This document shows positions 42,445-52,780 of a stretch of DNA of 64,000 nucleotides, piece by piece; within the stretch, counting starts at the first letter, position 1, and every line of letters starts with the position of its first letter. A model generated the notes under the pieces. That model searched no databases, was not told where the DNA came from, and saw nothing but the letters and a program-made list of their open reading frames with translations. The DNA is from Pseudoneurospora amorphoporcata (taxonomy: Eukaryota; Ascomycota; Sordariomycetes; Sordariales; Sordariaceae): positions 62,001 to 126,000 of the forward strand of contig MU859138.1 in NCBI GenBank assembly GCA_033297205.1, given 5' to 3'. The position numbers were made by a program, and so were the translations under genes.

Positions 42445-43734
42445 GTTATGGGACGTTTTTTTGGGGCAACGTTGCGGTGTTGGTGGTTGATTTTGTACCA
42501 GTTTGGTAAATGGATGAGGGAAGGAGAACCGAGAAACAGGTCAGGCAGTAGATCTGTTGCTTTATACACACTTTGGTCAGTTATATTTCGATGATTGATC
42601 GCCAGGGGCATCGGAGGTCAGGGATGATGACTCCATAGTCCTACCACCCACATTTATTTCCTGCTTCTTTGTCCATGACCATGATCAACAAGGCCATTAT
42701 GAAGTTACTTTTGTGACTCACGACTCATTATTTGTGCGTCACCCGTTGACCGTCCATTCCGTTGTTCTCTACTTGCAGTGCATGGCAGTTGGAATCCAGA
42801 AGATCCCACTAGCTCAAGAAACCTCCGCAGAATGTTTGATCAGTACTCGCCGTGTTCTCCGCAGGTGGTCTCTTATTACCCATAAGAAGGATGTAGATCT
42901 TGGTTTTGGTCGACAGGCGGTTTCGGAGGTGGTTCAGACACTCCCGAGCACCCAACCTCCACTTGTGGTGTTAGTTTGCTCTCCTGTGGCGTGGCCGTGG
43001 TGGCAGCATTGGCCATTGCTAGCATGAACGGATCTAGCGACTGTGGCTACCATTGATTCGACGACATCGATGTCGGCAGCCTTTGACTTGACACATCCAG
43101 TCCAAGATGTTGACAACAGCTGCGGGAGGTCAGATTCCTTCTATGTGCCCCTTTCTATGTATCGCTGATTGCGTGGCTCCCATCATGAAAAACGGTATCA
43201 TCAGGTGGGAATGTGGTTATGCTCGCGTTGTCGTGAGTCTTCAACGAGTTGTCGCACTGTTCCCGTGTTCTGTATGGTGCGACAGGACGATCGGATGGCG
43301 ACCGGAGTGCGGTCAGCTCCATGGCCCTAATTCCGTTCTCTAGTCAACAAGATGTTTTGTCATTCTGTTCACCTTAAAAGATGCTTACCACTTCGAGCCG
43401 AGTCCAATATTTGGGATTTATGCAGCGGCGGCAACACCAGGACAAAGCTTGTTACCCCTCTAATGCAGCGAGCCCTTCGTTGGGCGGCTTCCACCAGACC
43501 GACCGGAATGAGGCATCTGGATCGGGCCTTGACATGAGGACAGGTTCAGAGCTAACATAGCAGCGAGCGGTAGGATAAGACAGAGCAGGTTGAGGTTATG
43601 TTACCTCCCGTATGTTCGAGGACTTATGTTGCAGAGTGTTCGCTGTCCGCGTCGGCTCACGGTGTGTTTTCGAGTTGTGAGTGTTGAGCCGATATTGTTC
43701 CCCCAAAGGCTCCGGTCGAGCTAGCGTTCAGCCT
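42445..43734. other. No gene seen
   Basis: Only short frames of unremarkable composition. The region marks the end of the PY array. Confidence 0.4.
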
Positions 43735-44442
43735 TCACGTGCTGTGGATGCCGGTCTGGTCATGGCAATGGCGAGCTCTATCGTGTCGTTTCAACACCAG
43801 TTTCGGCGTGGTTCGCCGTCGGGGGCCGTAGCCATGCCGTTCGAAGAAGAAGGTGACCTTCCATGTCGTCGTGCTATCGTTGAGGAGGCGGATATTGGGT
43901 CTTTGGGAAATACTAGTCGTGGATGGTAATCGCGGTAGGTGAGGTGTCTCTGGCGTCGGTCGAACGAGGTTCGTTGAACTTGGCCACAAGCCAGGGCATG
44001 CGACTTCACGGCTCTGGATTTGGTCTGGAAGTCGAGGTACTCGACACGCACCTTCTTCAATGTCTGGGTCGGTGTTGAAGGTTTCTCTTTGTCCGCGCTT
44101 GGACAAAAGTAGGCGCGACCGGTCGTGCTCGTCGTCGGGCAACAAAAAGGCAGTTGCATGTAGCGGACGCATAGCCCCTTCCCCGAAGCTCCCGACGTCG
44201 ACCTGTACCACCTGCCCGGGAAATCGCGATCGCCCAATAACGAACGACGGATGTCCAAAGCGTCTTTCCACCTCATGTCGTTTTTGCTCTCGTAACACTT
44301 GACTCGACCTATCATGACACAAGCGGACCGTGAGTCCGTGACAAATGCCGACAAGACACCAGTTCCTAGCCAAGTTGTCGCGACGGCGTGTTGGCGCCGG
44401 GTGACTAAAAGACTTGCACTCAAAGGACGGTTCGGGCATCAC
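43735..44442 (-). CDS. Hypothetical protein (235 aa), uncertain
   Basis: A minus frame from ATG 44442 reads plausibly through its first 130 codons: RRFGHPSFVIGRSRFPGQVV, QVDVGSFGEGAMRPLHATAF, LLPDDEHDRSRLLLSKRG. Beyond that it becomes basic and Pro/Ser-rich like an antisense frame. A second minus frame (43791-44423) overlaps it. If real, it probably has introns or ends earlier than drawn. No family recognised. Confidence 0.3.
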   Translation of the reverse strand: MMPEPSFECKSFSHPAPTRRRDNLARNWCLVGICHGLTVRLCHDRSSQVLREQKRHEVERRFGHPSFVIGRSRFPGQVVQVDVGSFGEGAMRPLHATAFLLPDDEHDRSRLLLSKRGQRETFNTDPDIEEGACRVPRLPDQIQSREVACPGLWPSSTNLVRPTPETPHLPRLPSTTSISQRPNIRLLNDSTTTWKVTFFFERHGYGPRRRTTPKLVLKRHDRARHCHDQTGIHST

Positions 44443-45952
44443 ACTGTCAGCGGTGACTCCGAAAGATGAAGGTTACTGACTGCCCGGGGCTTTTAGTATC
44501 TTAATTTACAGTCAACCGCTTAGCTGCTCAAATCTCTGTCGTCTACATCTAGACGAATATTTCCCCAACCGCCTACTGCTTGCAAATCCTTTTGTCTCCC
44601 TGGGTTCACGGCCGACGCTTTCCACCTTCACAGTCACCAGCGGCACCAGTGGCAATCTTCTTCTCTTCCACCGTCTTACCAGCGTAACTTCAGAGTTCAG
44701 ACCGGCGAGCGTCTCCAAAGTCAACAACCTGGGGATGACATCACCCCCAACCACACCCCTTTCTTACAAGCTCGCAACACCAAGCCGTGAACAGCCAGCC
44801 CGCCGTCCACACATCACCGGCCATCTCGGTTAAGAACCGGGAAGGGATGCATTAGCACTTCAGATAATGCAGTTTTCCGGCGTAACCCCGCGCGATCCTC
44901 TGAGAGGTCGCTACATACCTTACCTAGGTAACAAATCACCGAGACCGCTGCTATGCAGCAAGCGCTAGAAAATTCGCTGACAAGCAACCACTGCAACCCC
45001 CCAAACACAAAGTGCTGACAACCCCCAAAGCCAAGCCGGTTTAAGGCCTACCTAATAGCTGGCATTTTAAAGTCGTGACTTTGCACCAACAAACTCTCCA
45101 TCGATCGCGGAATTGGATCTCGAAGTATGCGTATCGTATGCGCCTGATAGGACATGTTGTTACGTATTAGCGTTAACGGGAATGCATGGAGCGGTCTAGT
45201 GTAGATGCTTCACAAAGACAGACAGAGAGCAATTGGGAAACGGCGAGACAAGCTGAAGCTGAAGCTGAAGTTGAAGAAACTGATGCAGTGACGGACGGGA
45301 AAAGAGGACGGTGCAGTAGAACTAACTAGGAAGGAGGGGACCATCTTTCACATGCGCTGCCGTGAGCGGGCATGCACGAAGGAAATGTCCGAGGTTCATG
45401 CCCCTGTCAGATCAACGAATCAGGGAAAAAAAAAAACGTCGGTGCAGCGGATGCAGAGTGTCGGAAATGTGCACGCCCCATTATGCAGAGCTGGGGCTCC
45501 ACTGGGCGCCAAGACTTGGCAATAGCTTCTGTTGACGGCAGGAATGAGCGACTGAACGAGAACGACACTGGAAAGTACGATGACGATGAGACGAAGGAAT
45601 GAGCGAGAAGGCACATTAACTGGTAGGAGAGTGTGGGGCACAACAGCAAACATGATTTGAACACAGCGAGCAAAACCTCGATCAACAGCAAAGGGTTTGA
45701 CTAAATTGTGCTTCATACTTCATACAACTAACTACATACCCGCATCCTCTCATATGTGTGTTGGTGCATCAAACTCCATCTATGGCGCACGACACCCTAC
45801 AGACAATTCGTACAAGCAATGGCAACTCAAATTCGACAACAAGACCAAAGTATTTCCCAAAGTAAAAGCAAACCCCAAAAACACCATAACATGCATGCAA
45901 TAACGATCCATATGTTTTCCAATCCATCACCCTCTCACCCACTCACTCACTC
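44443..45952. other. Intergenic, no gene seen
   Basis: The stretch contains an AGCTGA/AGCTGAAG simple repeat at about 45252-45275. The last part (45700-45952) is the 3' flank of the GT32 gene. Confidence 0.5.
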
Positions 45953-47593
45953 TCACAGCCCGCCAAACGGTCCCTTCTCCGGCGCCGGCTTCCCAAACAC
46001 CGGCTGCTGCCCACCCTGCTGCTTCTGCTGCCCATCAGCCTTCTTCCCCTCGCCATCCGCTTCCTCCTGCCCCTTCGGCAGCGACTGCCCCGGCACCGGC
46101 CGTCCCCCAAACATAATCAGTCCCTCCCCTTCTTGCTTCTTCTCCTCCGCCCCGTGTTCCTCCGGGTGCAGCGGCTTCAAAGCTTGATCCTCCACCCTCA
46201 TCCTCTCTCTCATCTCCCTCTCCAACTCATCCCTTCGCTTTTGCTCTTCTTTGGCTTTCCGTTCCGCCTCACCCAGCTGCTCCAACTTGATAGCCTGCTC
46301 CTGCTCCTTCAATCGCCTCTCCCTTTCTCTCTCGAGGTCCAATTTTCTCCACTCTTTCAGCTTATTCTGTTCTTCAATAGACAGAGCCTTGTAAGCTTCC
46401 ACGTCTCTATCCCACTTCTCGACGCACGCCAAGTCCCAGTTGCACCGCTCGACCTCGCCGTAGACGGGGTGTGCGTAGCGCGGGTGTTTAGACGGCCAGT
46501 TGGACGCGTGGTAGTGGTGTTTGACCAAAGCGCCGCGCGCGTTGTGGTTCCCCGAGTCGGAGTGTCCCTGGCCGGCGGCGAAGGCTTCCACGTCGAGGAC
46601 CAAAACGCGGGAAACGACTTTCGACTCGTCCATTGCGTGGAAGTAGTTGTCCCATGTTATTTCCTTGCTGGCCATAGAGGGCGGTTTGATGCGGTTCATT
46701 TCTTTGAGGAGCGCCGTGGTGAATGCCGAAGGCCCAGTCCCGGAGATGACCTCGTCAAAGTCGAGCTGCAACTCCGATAGATGAACGTTCTGCTTGGCGG
46801 CGAGGCCGTCAAGCCAAGCCATGATGCTCTCCACCAAGTTCAACATGACGGGCAATCGCGGCTTGCACATAAACGTCCACTGGCAAAAGGACATGCATTT
46901 GCTGCCCAGAATAGCATGGTCCTTGAACTCGGGCTGGTCAATTTCTATGCCGACCACCATGTCGATTTCGGCAAGCGAGTCCCAGTACCGCTCGGGCACG
47001 AACCGCTTGATTGACCGGAGAGCCTCGACGTCAATGTCCGCGTACACGCCGCCTTCGGCGTACATGATTAGGTAGCGCAGCAGGTCGGCTTTGATGATGG
47101 AGATGTTGACGCTGCGATAGAAATCGACTATGTCGGGGCGGTTGATTTCTGACGAAGGGCCGTATTGGGATTCCACGTAGACCATGTCGTTGTGGTCGGT
47201 CAGGACCTCGTAGCGGTAGCCTGGGTTCTTGGTCGTCCAGGTTTTGGCCGTGTCGAGGTCGCGCGTGGCCATGTGGTAGGGATCGACTTTCCAGGATTGC
47301 CATATCTTTTTGGGGAAGCCATGTTCGTCGCTCTGAAGTGGCTTTTGTGTAGACTGGTGACTTATTATGCTGTTGGCGGGGGAAGATAATGTGAAGACGT
47401 GGGCGTTGAATATAAAGAAGAAGAGGACGACGACGACGGCATAGAGGGGTAAGGACCGCCGAAGTTGCGTGGGGATCCGGTTCCGAAAGGCGCCCGTCCC
47501 CGTCTCGGACATCTTCCTCCACTTGACAGGTATTGCCATGCCGCCTAAACTGGGCGACAACGGCGACATTGGAGATAATGCTGGTGAGCTCAT
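45953..47593 (-). CDS. Och1-like alpha-1,6-mannosyltransferase, GT32 type, with a long charged tail
   Basis: Single exon, 546 aa, from ATG 47593; six bases further upstream is only a GTG. It is a type II membrane protein: cytosolic 48 residues, membrane segment at about 49-66 (PLYAVVVVLFFFIFNAHVF), then a luminal domain. GT32/Och1 features are HGFPKKIWQSWK, NPGYRYEVLTD, the helix before the metal site (IIKADLLRYLIMYAEGG) and the DXD motif in YADIDVE (Asp186, Asp188). Och1-family enzymes add mannose to N-glycans in the Golgi. The exact acceptor is not shown by the sequence. The last 150 or so residues are a charged coiled coil (KEWRKLDLERERERRLKEQE) and a Gln/Gly/Pro end, an addition I do not expect in Och1 itself. 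Confidence 0.85.
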   Translation of the reverse strand: MSSPALSPMSPLSPSLGGMAIPVKWRKMSETGTGAFRNRIPTQLRRSLPLYAVVVVLFFFIFNAHVFTLSSPANSIISHQSTQKPLQSDEHGFPKKIWQSWKVDPYHMATRDLDTAKTWTTKNPGYRYEVLTDHNDMVYVESQYGPSSEINRPDIVDFYRSVNISIIKADLLRYLIMYAEGGVYADIDVEALRSIKRFVPERYWDSLAEIDMVVGIEIDQPEFKDHAILGSKCMSFCQWTFMCKPRLPVMLNLVESIMAWLDGLAAKQNVHLSELQLDFDEVISGTGPSAFTTALLKEMNRIKPPSMASKEITWDNYFHAMDESKVVSRVLVLDVEAFAAGQGHSDSGNHNARGALVKHHYHASNWPSKHPRYAHPVYGEVERCNWDLACVEKWDRDVEAYKALSIEEQNKLKEWRKLDLERERERRLKEQEQAIKLEQLGEAERKAKEEQKRRDELEREMRERMRVEDQALKPLHPEEHGAEEKKQEGEGLIMFGGRPVPGQSLPKGQEEADGEGKKADGQQKQQGGQQPVFGKPAPEKGPFGGL

Positions 47594-48450
47594 GACCACG
47601 GCAGGTTGTTGGTCTGCTGTGTCTGGGTCTGAGGCTCGCTGGTATGAGGATACCTAGGTAGGTAGGCAAAGCTGTCGTGTGATATCAAGTGATGCCGCGT
47701 ATCCGTGAATGATGAATGAAGTTTGGGATACGGGTGGAGATCGATAGTAAAGCAAGGAAGAAGAAAGAAAGAAAGAAAACAAATCAAGTCAACAACGGGG
47801 TAAGTGACGGATGGGAAGGACTGGGCATATCAAATGTTTTGGGTGGCCAGGTCCGGTTCAGAGCATGAGGGGAGGAGGTAGATGGCGAGGATGGGCAGTT
47901 GACCAGTAGGGAGTTGGTTGTAGTTTTCAGGGGTGATGCTTCTTGCGAGGTGCGTCTGTTAATAATACCACATGGCCTTGCATGCGTGCAGCTGCCAGGC
48001 AAGCCAGACCCCAGGAAGGAGGTACCCAGTGGATTGGGCACTGGGACAGTACTTGTACCTTATCTCGAGTCGGCCGCAGGCCTGACTTAGACATGGACTG
48101 GTAGTTCATCATCAATCCATACGCACAGCTTGCACTGCATTGCAGACTTCATCACCCTAACACAACGACTCTTGCAGGTTTCCTCGCACGGGATGACCCC
48201 CGAACCTGGGGCTTCTTTGTCAGCCAAGGAGATAGGTTATTTGGTAGTAGATCCCCACTCAAGGAGGTGACTTGTTGGTTGGAGCCCTTCGGTGATTACT
48301 ACAGTAGAGTAATGCACCGGAATGGTACTATGTACAGCGGGGGTTGGCCAGAGCTTTTCCACTTGCTGGAGATGGCTTGATGGCGTCTATCTCCCGACCA
48401 CCTCTGGAAACCCCCTCGCGAGCTCCATGTCTGTTGGGGTGATACAGAAA
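47594..48450. other. Upstream region of the GT32 gene
   Basis: C/T-rich on the minus strand near 47755-47790 (AGAAAGAAAG on plus), plus a CCTAGGTAGGTAGG simple repeat near 47652. No other gene seen. Confidence 0.45.
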
Positions 48451-48657
48451 TTAGAAGCGAAGCTTTTGGGGGGTGATGGAGTCGCGGAGATCACGACGGA
48501 GTTTGTAGGCCTCAAGATGGGCCGGTGACATGTGGAACTGGTGTGGATCGTTTGGGGGATCGGGAATGGCATCGGAGGAACCTGAGGGGGAGGGCATTCT
48601 GGGCCCCTTCCTGCCGTTCGCCAGCTTGTGTTTTGCGCTGGACGGCTCGTACAGCAT
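48451..48657 (-). CDS. Small hydrophilic protein or exon (68 aa)
   Basis: ATG at 48657. The frame reads MLYEPSSAKHKLANGRKGP, then a Pro/Ser-rich middle and HMSPAHLEAYKLRRDLRDSI, an amphipathic helix, to the stop. Of the three overlapping minus frames this one looks most like protein. The length is borderline and an upstream exon is possible. No family recognised. Confidence 0.35.
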   Translation of the reverse strand: MLYEPSSAKHKLANGRKGPRMPSPSGSSDAIPDPPNDPHQFHMSPAHLEAYKLRRDLRDSITPQKLRF

Positions 48658-50458
48658 GGAGACCTCGCGCTTGACTCAATGAACACTCGATCATACTCCT
48701 TCGTGTCTCTCAAAGTCAGACCATGACAATAAACCAAACCCTTCTATGCTTCTTCCATGGACCGCTTGGTAAAGGAATACCAGACATCTTCAGATAGATG
48801 AGAGGCAGAGGGAGGTGAGCACATTGACATGGTCTGAAATGACCAGGCCTGGCTCCCACGAATGTGCCGTGCGTTCGGAGGTTGCTTCTAAATTCAGGAA
48901 CGGACTTGGCAGCGAACGGCAGCGATCGTCAGTGTGCCGATGGAGTCATGTCCCCCTAGGGGGGAGAGAGAGAGAGACGATCTGGGCAGAAAGCGGTAGG
49001 TCGGGTGCCGTCAATTTCGTCGTTAAGCCAGTGAGCGCGAAGAAAGATGAAAGCTGCAGAGCGGGAATGATACCCATGATTGGTCGAATCAGTGCTTGAG
49101 GGTAGCATCAGCGCAACATTACCGGAGGCTAGACTAAATCACAAGCTTTTTGAGCTTTCTCTTTTTTTCGATTTCCATTCCCTGTCACCCGCCGTCGGTC
49201 GGTCGCCACTAATGTTGAATGAGACCATGGAAAAGGTCGCCATCCTGTTTTTTTTGGCTCGCTGTCTTGCCCCAGGTCGGTACTGTATCGTGGTAAGATG
49301 ACGTGTCTGTTGTTAGGTCGGTTCGTGACCGTTCTCGCCTTGTTACCCCAAACCACGAACACTTTGTCCGGGGCAATATATATCGGAAGCTGAAGACGGA
49401 CAGGGAGATGGATCTAGCAAGGAGGAGAAAGTGTCGTCGAAAAGTCACGAGATGTCATGTCAGAAAGACATGAATGACCCAAGACTCCACAATGGAGTGT
49501 TCGTGCCTTTTTCTTCTTCGGCCGGTCTTGTTCTCGATTCCCCCGCATTATAACCCTGTCCCTCGCCTAGTCTGGTCTCCATCTTGCAAGCGAGGAACTT
49601 GTTGAGACGACGATCAATCCGCACTTCTCCAGATTTGCTAAGCGTCCACCTCCGCTTTTGCTCTCCACTTCCTCCACGCTTCCCCCACACACTGTATCTC
49701 GACGTGCAACTGATCAGTTCCCTTCTTGAGCGACGACGACAGCAAGCCAGTTTACGCAACCTCGGAGGATTTGGCCTTTTTTTGCATTGGCGAATGCATA
49801 TTATCGGATGTCTTTCTTAGTGGTGTGGACAGTTTCAAAAAACTGTGGTGGTGAAGCATATCAAGTTGGAGGTGCCCTGTTGTGAGCCGAGGATATTTTG
49901 ATCTTGTTCTATTTCGGACTTGTGATGTTTGAAGAGGAATTGGCATTTTTCAGCCACGCTCCGCCACAAGCCTCTCTCTTACCTCCACTGCCAAGCCGCA
50001 CACCAGCCACATAGCACCGAATTCGGACATTGCAATAAATTCCATTCGCCGGTTTCAATTCTTGTCCGTGAATGTCCCCACTAACCGAACCCTTTCAGTG
50101 GATTGGGCAACCATATCGACAGGTGCTTTGATCCCCTGTAACGGCACACGCTTTCAGTGGACTCGACAATGCATACCTACCAGTGACACCAATATTTTCT
50201 TAACATCTGTTGACGGGAGTTGTTTGCGCATTCCATCCCCCCTCCAACCAACCACAACCTCGGCCCGGCGAGGTCTGTACGCGGCTTAGGTGGTCAGCTT
50301 CAGTCGCGTTTCCCATCAAACGTGTCCATGCCTACGTAGCGATCTCGACCACGACCACGACAACCCCTCCCTCCACGATCCCAAAAAGTGGCCTGTTGAC
50401 AAGCGGAACTCGTGTTGCTTCCCGAGTCTTCTCCGGAAGCCCATCATCGTCCGCCATC
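48658..50458. other. Intergenic, no gene seen
   Basis: The stretch includes the 5' leader of the acyltransferase gene. The open frame upstream of 50459 is Pro/Ser/Thr-rich and shows no homology signal. Confidence 0.45.
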
Positions 50459-51871
50459 ATGACCGCCCTAACGACTCCCTCCTCGACCGCCTCGAGCCTC
50501 GTCAGTCGCTTGACCAGCCTCTTCGCCATGCCCAGCTTCGATGCTCCCGAAAAGCTGCGACCAACAGCCTACCTCGACGGCCTGCGCGGCTTCGCTGCCT
50601 TCCTCGTCTACTGGCACCACCACGAACTCTGGTCGCATGGCCTGATGCGCGACGCCATCTTCGAGCAAGGCTACGGTTTCGGCGGCCAGCACTACTTCAG
50701 CGCCCTTCCCTTCGTGCGCAACTTCTTCGGCGGCGGTCATTATGCCGTGGCCACATTCTTCGTCATCTCGGGCTACGTCCTCTCGGTCAAACCCATGCGC
50801 CTGCTGCACGCCGGCGAGCAAGAGAAGCTGGCCGACAACCTGGCCTCGGCCCTGTTCCGACGGTGGCTGCGTCTGTTCATGCCCCTGATCGCGACCACCT
50901 TCCTGTTCATGACGTCGTGGCATGCCTTCGGCATCTGGGTCGACTCGGCGAAACCGCAGTCCAACTACCGCGACGAGTTCTGGTGGTGGTACGCCGAGGT
51001 CAAGAACTTCAGCTTCATCTACCATCTGGGCGGAGAGCCCTGGCTGAGCTACAACTTCCATCTGTGGTCCATCCCGGTCGAGTTCAAGGGATCCATGGTC
51101 GTCTACACCAGTCTTCTGGCCTTTTCGCGCTGCACGAAAAAGGCCAGGCTGTGGTGCCAGGTCGCCTTGATCTTCTACTTTGTCTACATCGTCGACGGAA
51201 CACACTACGCCTTGTTCAGCGCCGGCATGCTTCTCAATGATCTCGACTTGTTGGCCGTGAAGGATGAGCTACCCAGCTTCCTGGTCCAGCTCGAGCCCTT
51301 CAGCAAGCACATCTTCTACTCCCTCTTTGTGGTGAGCTTCTACCTCGGAGGCGTGCCTGTCCACACCAAGGATATCAACGACCTGGCCAAGACGCCCGGG
51401 TGGTACTTCCTCTCGTTCCTCAAGCCGCAGGCTGTGTACGACTACAAGTGGTTCTACCTCTTCTGGGCCGGCGTCTTCTTGGTTGTGTCCGTTCCGCGCA
51501 TCCCATGGCTCAAGCGCTTCTTCGAGACGCGCTTCTGCCAGTACTTGGGTCGCATCTCGTTTGCGCTGTACTTGGTCCACGGTCCTATCCTCTGGACCAT
51601 CGGCGACAGAATCTACACGGCTGTGGGATGGGGCAGGGAACCTCAGCTGACCATGTTGGCGAACTGGGTGAACAAGTTTCCCTTGCCCATGGCTGGACCG
51701 TTTGGTCTGGAGATGGCCTTCTTGCTGCCGCATATTGTCCTCTTGCCGTTGACCTTGTACGTCGCTGAGATCTCGACGAGGCTCTTTGATGAACCTAGCG
51801 TTACGTTTCCCAACTGGCTCTACAAGAAGGTGTTGGGAGGTGGACAGCCTAGTTCTACGAGGTTACCTTAG
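50459..51871 (+). CDS. Acyltransferase 3 family multi-pass membrane protein
   Basis: Single exon, 470 aa, from ATG 50459 (CATCATGACC); the frame is open upstream, but that part is not family-like. The family signature is at residues 38-55, YLDGLRGFAAFLVYWHHH, with the conserved Arg and His. About ten hydrophobic segments follow (for example FMPLIATTFLFMTSW, ALIFYFVYIV, FYLFWAGVFLVVSV, ISFALYLVHGPILWTIG). LWSIPVEFKGSM and the EMAFLLPHIVLLPLTLYVAE end are also typical. Acyltransferase 3 proteins move acyl groups, often acetyl, onto carbohydrates, lipids or secondary metabolites. Nothing nearby shows the substrate. Two further in-frame ATGs lie within the first 25 codons or so. Confidence 0.9.
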   Translation: MTALTTPSSTASSLVSRLTSLFAMPSFDAPEKLRPTAYLDGLRGFAAFLVYWHHHELWSHGLMRDAIFEQGYGFGGQHYFSALPFVRNFFGGGHYAVATFFVISGYVLSVKPMRLLHAGEQEKLADNLASALFRRWLRLFMPLIATTFLFMTSWHAFGIWVDSAKPQSNYRDEFWWWYAEVKNFSFIYHLGGEPWLSYNFHLWSIPVEFKGSMVVYTSLLAFSRCTKKARLWCQVALIFYFVYIVDGTHYALFSAGMLLNDLDLLAVKDELPSFLVQLEPFSKHIFYSLFVVSFYLGGVPVHTKDINDLAKTPGWYFLSFLKPQAVYDYKWFYLFWAGVFLVVSVPRIPWLKRFFETRFCQYLGRISFALYLVHGPILWTIGDRIYTAVGWGREPQLTMLANWVNKFPLPMAGPFGLEMAFLLPHIVLLPLTLYVAEISTRLFDEPSVTFPNWLYKKVLGGGQPSSTRLP

Positions 51872-52780
51872 GTTATGGCTGTACGATACGATAACGGGGG
51901 AACAGGACAGGACATGAATGGAGTTTTTGGAATTTGATACCAGCCGCATATCTAGACAGCGACCACAATAATGGATTGGATAAAGTCACGATTTCACTTC
52001 CTCCTTCACATCACTGTAAACACCAGCACCAACACTCCCGAGGCTGGAGTAAATCCAGTTCCATCAGCACTTATCATCCAAGTCTCCCAAGTTTCGTTCC
52101 TCGTCACAAGTCCAATACGACCATAGCGTTGCACCCCAACCCCGACCCTGCCAAGTTACAAGATCGTCACTCGTCGATCGCATGCAGCTATTTCCATTAG
52201 GCGGAGGAACTTCCGCACAAGGCTAGTCACATCATCAAGGTGCAGGTCCGGGGTACACAACACCAATCATTTCCTTTCCTCATCGGGCAAGCAGCTCGGC
52301 ATTTTCTTTTTTGTTCTTGGTCGAGACATGTGACAGACTGACAGTCTCTCCCACGAAGAAGTGGTCGTTCACGCCATCGAGATGCGGATGTGCTCCTGTT
52401 CCTGAATGTTGCCGAGGAAGACGCATCCGACGCAGTCGACACGTGCTTATGTTGAAGATCGTTCTCTGTCTACATATCTGTATCCCCGCTTGATCTGCAC
52501 GTTGCTCCACGTTCCACGCATCGTCTGCAGGCGTCTGGGGCGTCTGGGGAAGAAACCCCGTGGCAGGTCCCGGCAGTTTCGTCACGCGTCAGAGGATTGC
52601 TTGACGTTTAACGTCTCCTTTTTTTCGTTCCTTCAAGGCAACGGAAGACTTGTCAAAGTGTCAACATCAGTATCAGAAGCATTGTTTATCGTGGTTCGAG
52701 CATTCTGGCTCGGCTTGTAGTCTCAGACTCTCAGTTCATTTTTGTTGGTACTTGCGAAAACACCATAAAAAAACATCACC
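51872..52780. other. Intergenic, no gene seen
   Basis: 3' flank of the acyltransferase gene and leader of the next gene, whose last 40 bases are A/C-rich. No coding signal. Confidence 0.5.

Noticed and set aside
47031..47669. 212-codon minus frame over the GT32 gene
   Set aside because: It is a shadow frame. The GT32 frame carries the DXD motif and membrane anchor.
50290..51240. 316-codon plus frame overlapping the acyltransferase gene
   Set aside because: It is an Arg/Leu/Pro-rich shadow in another frame of a clearly coding sequence.
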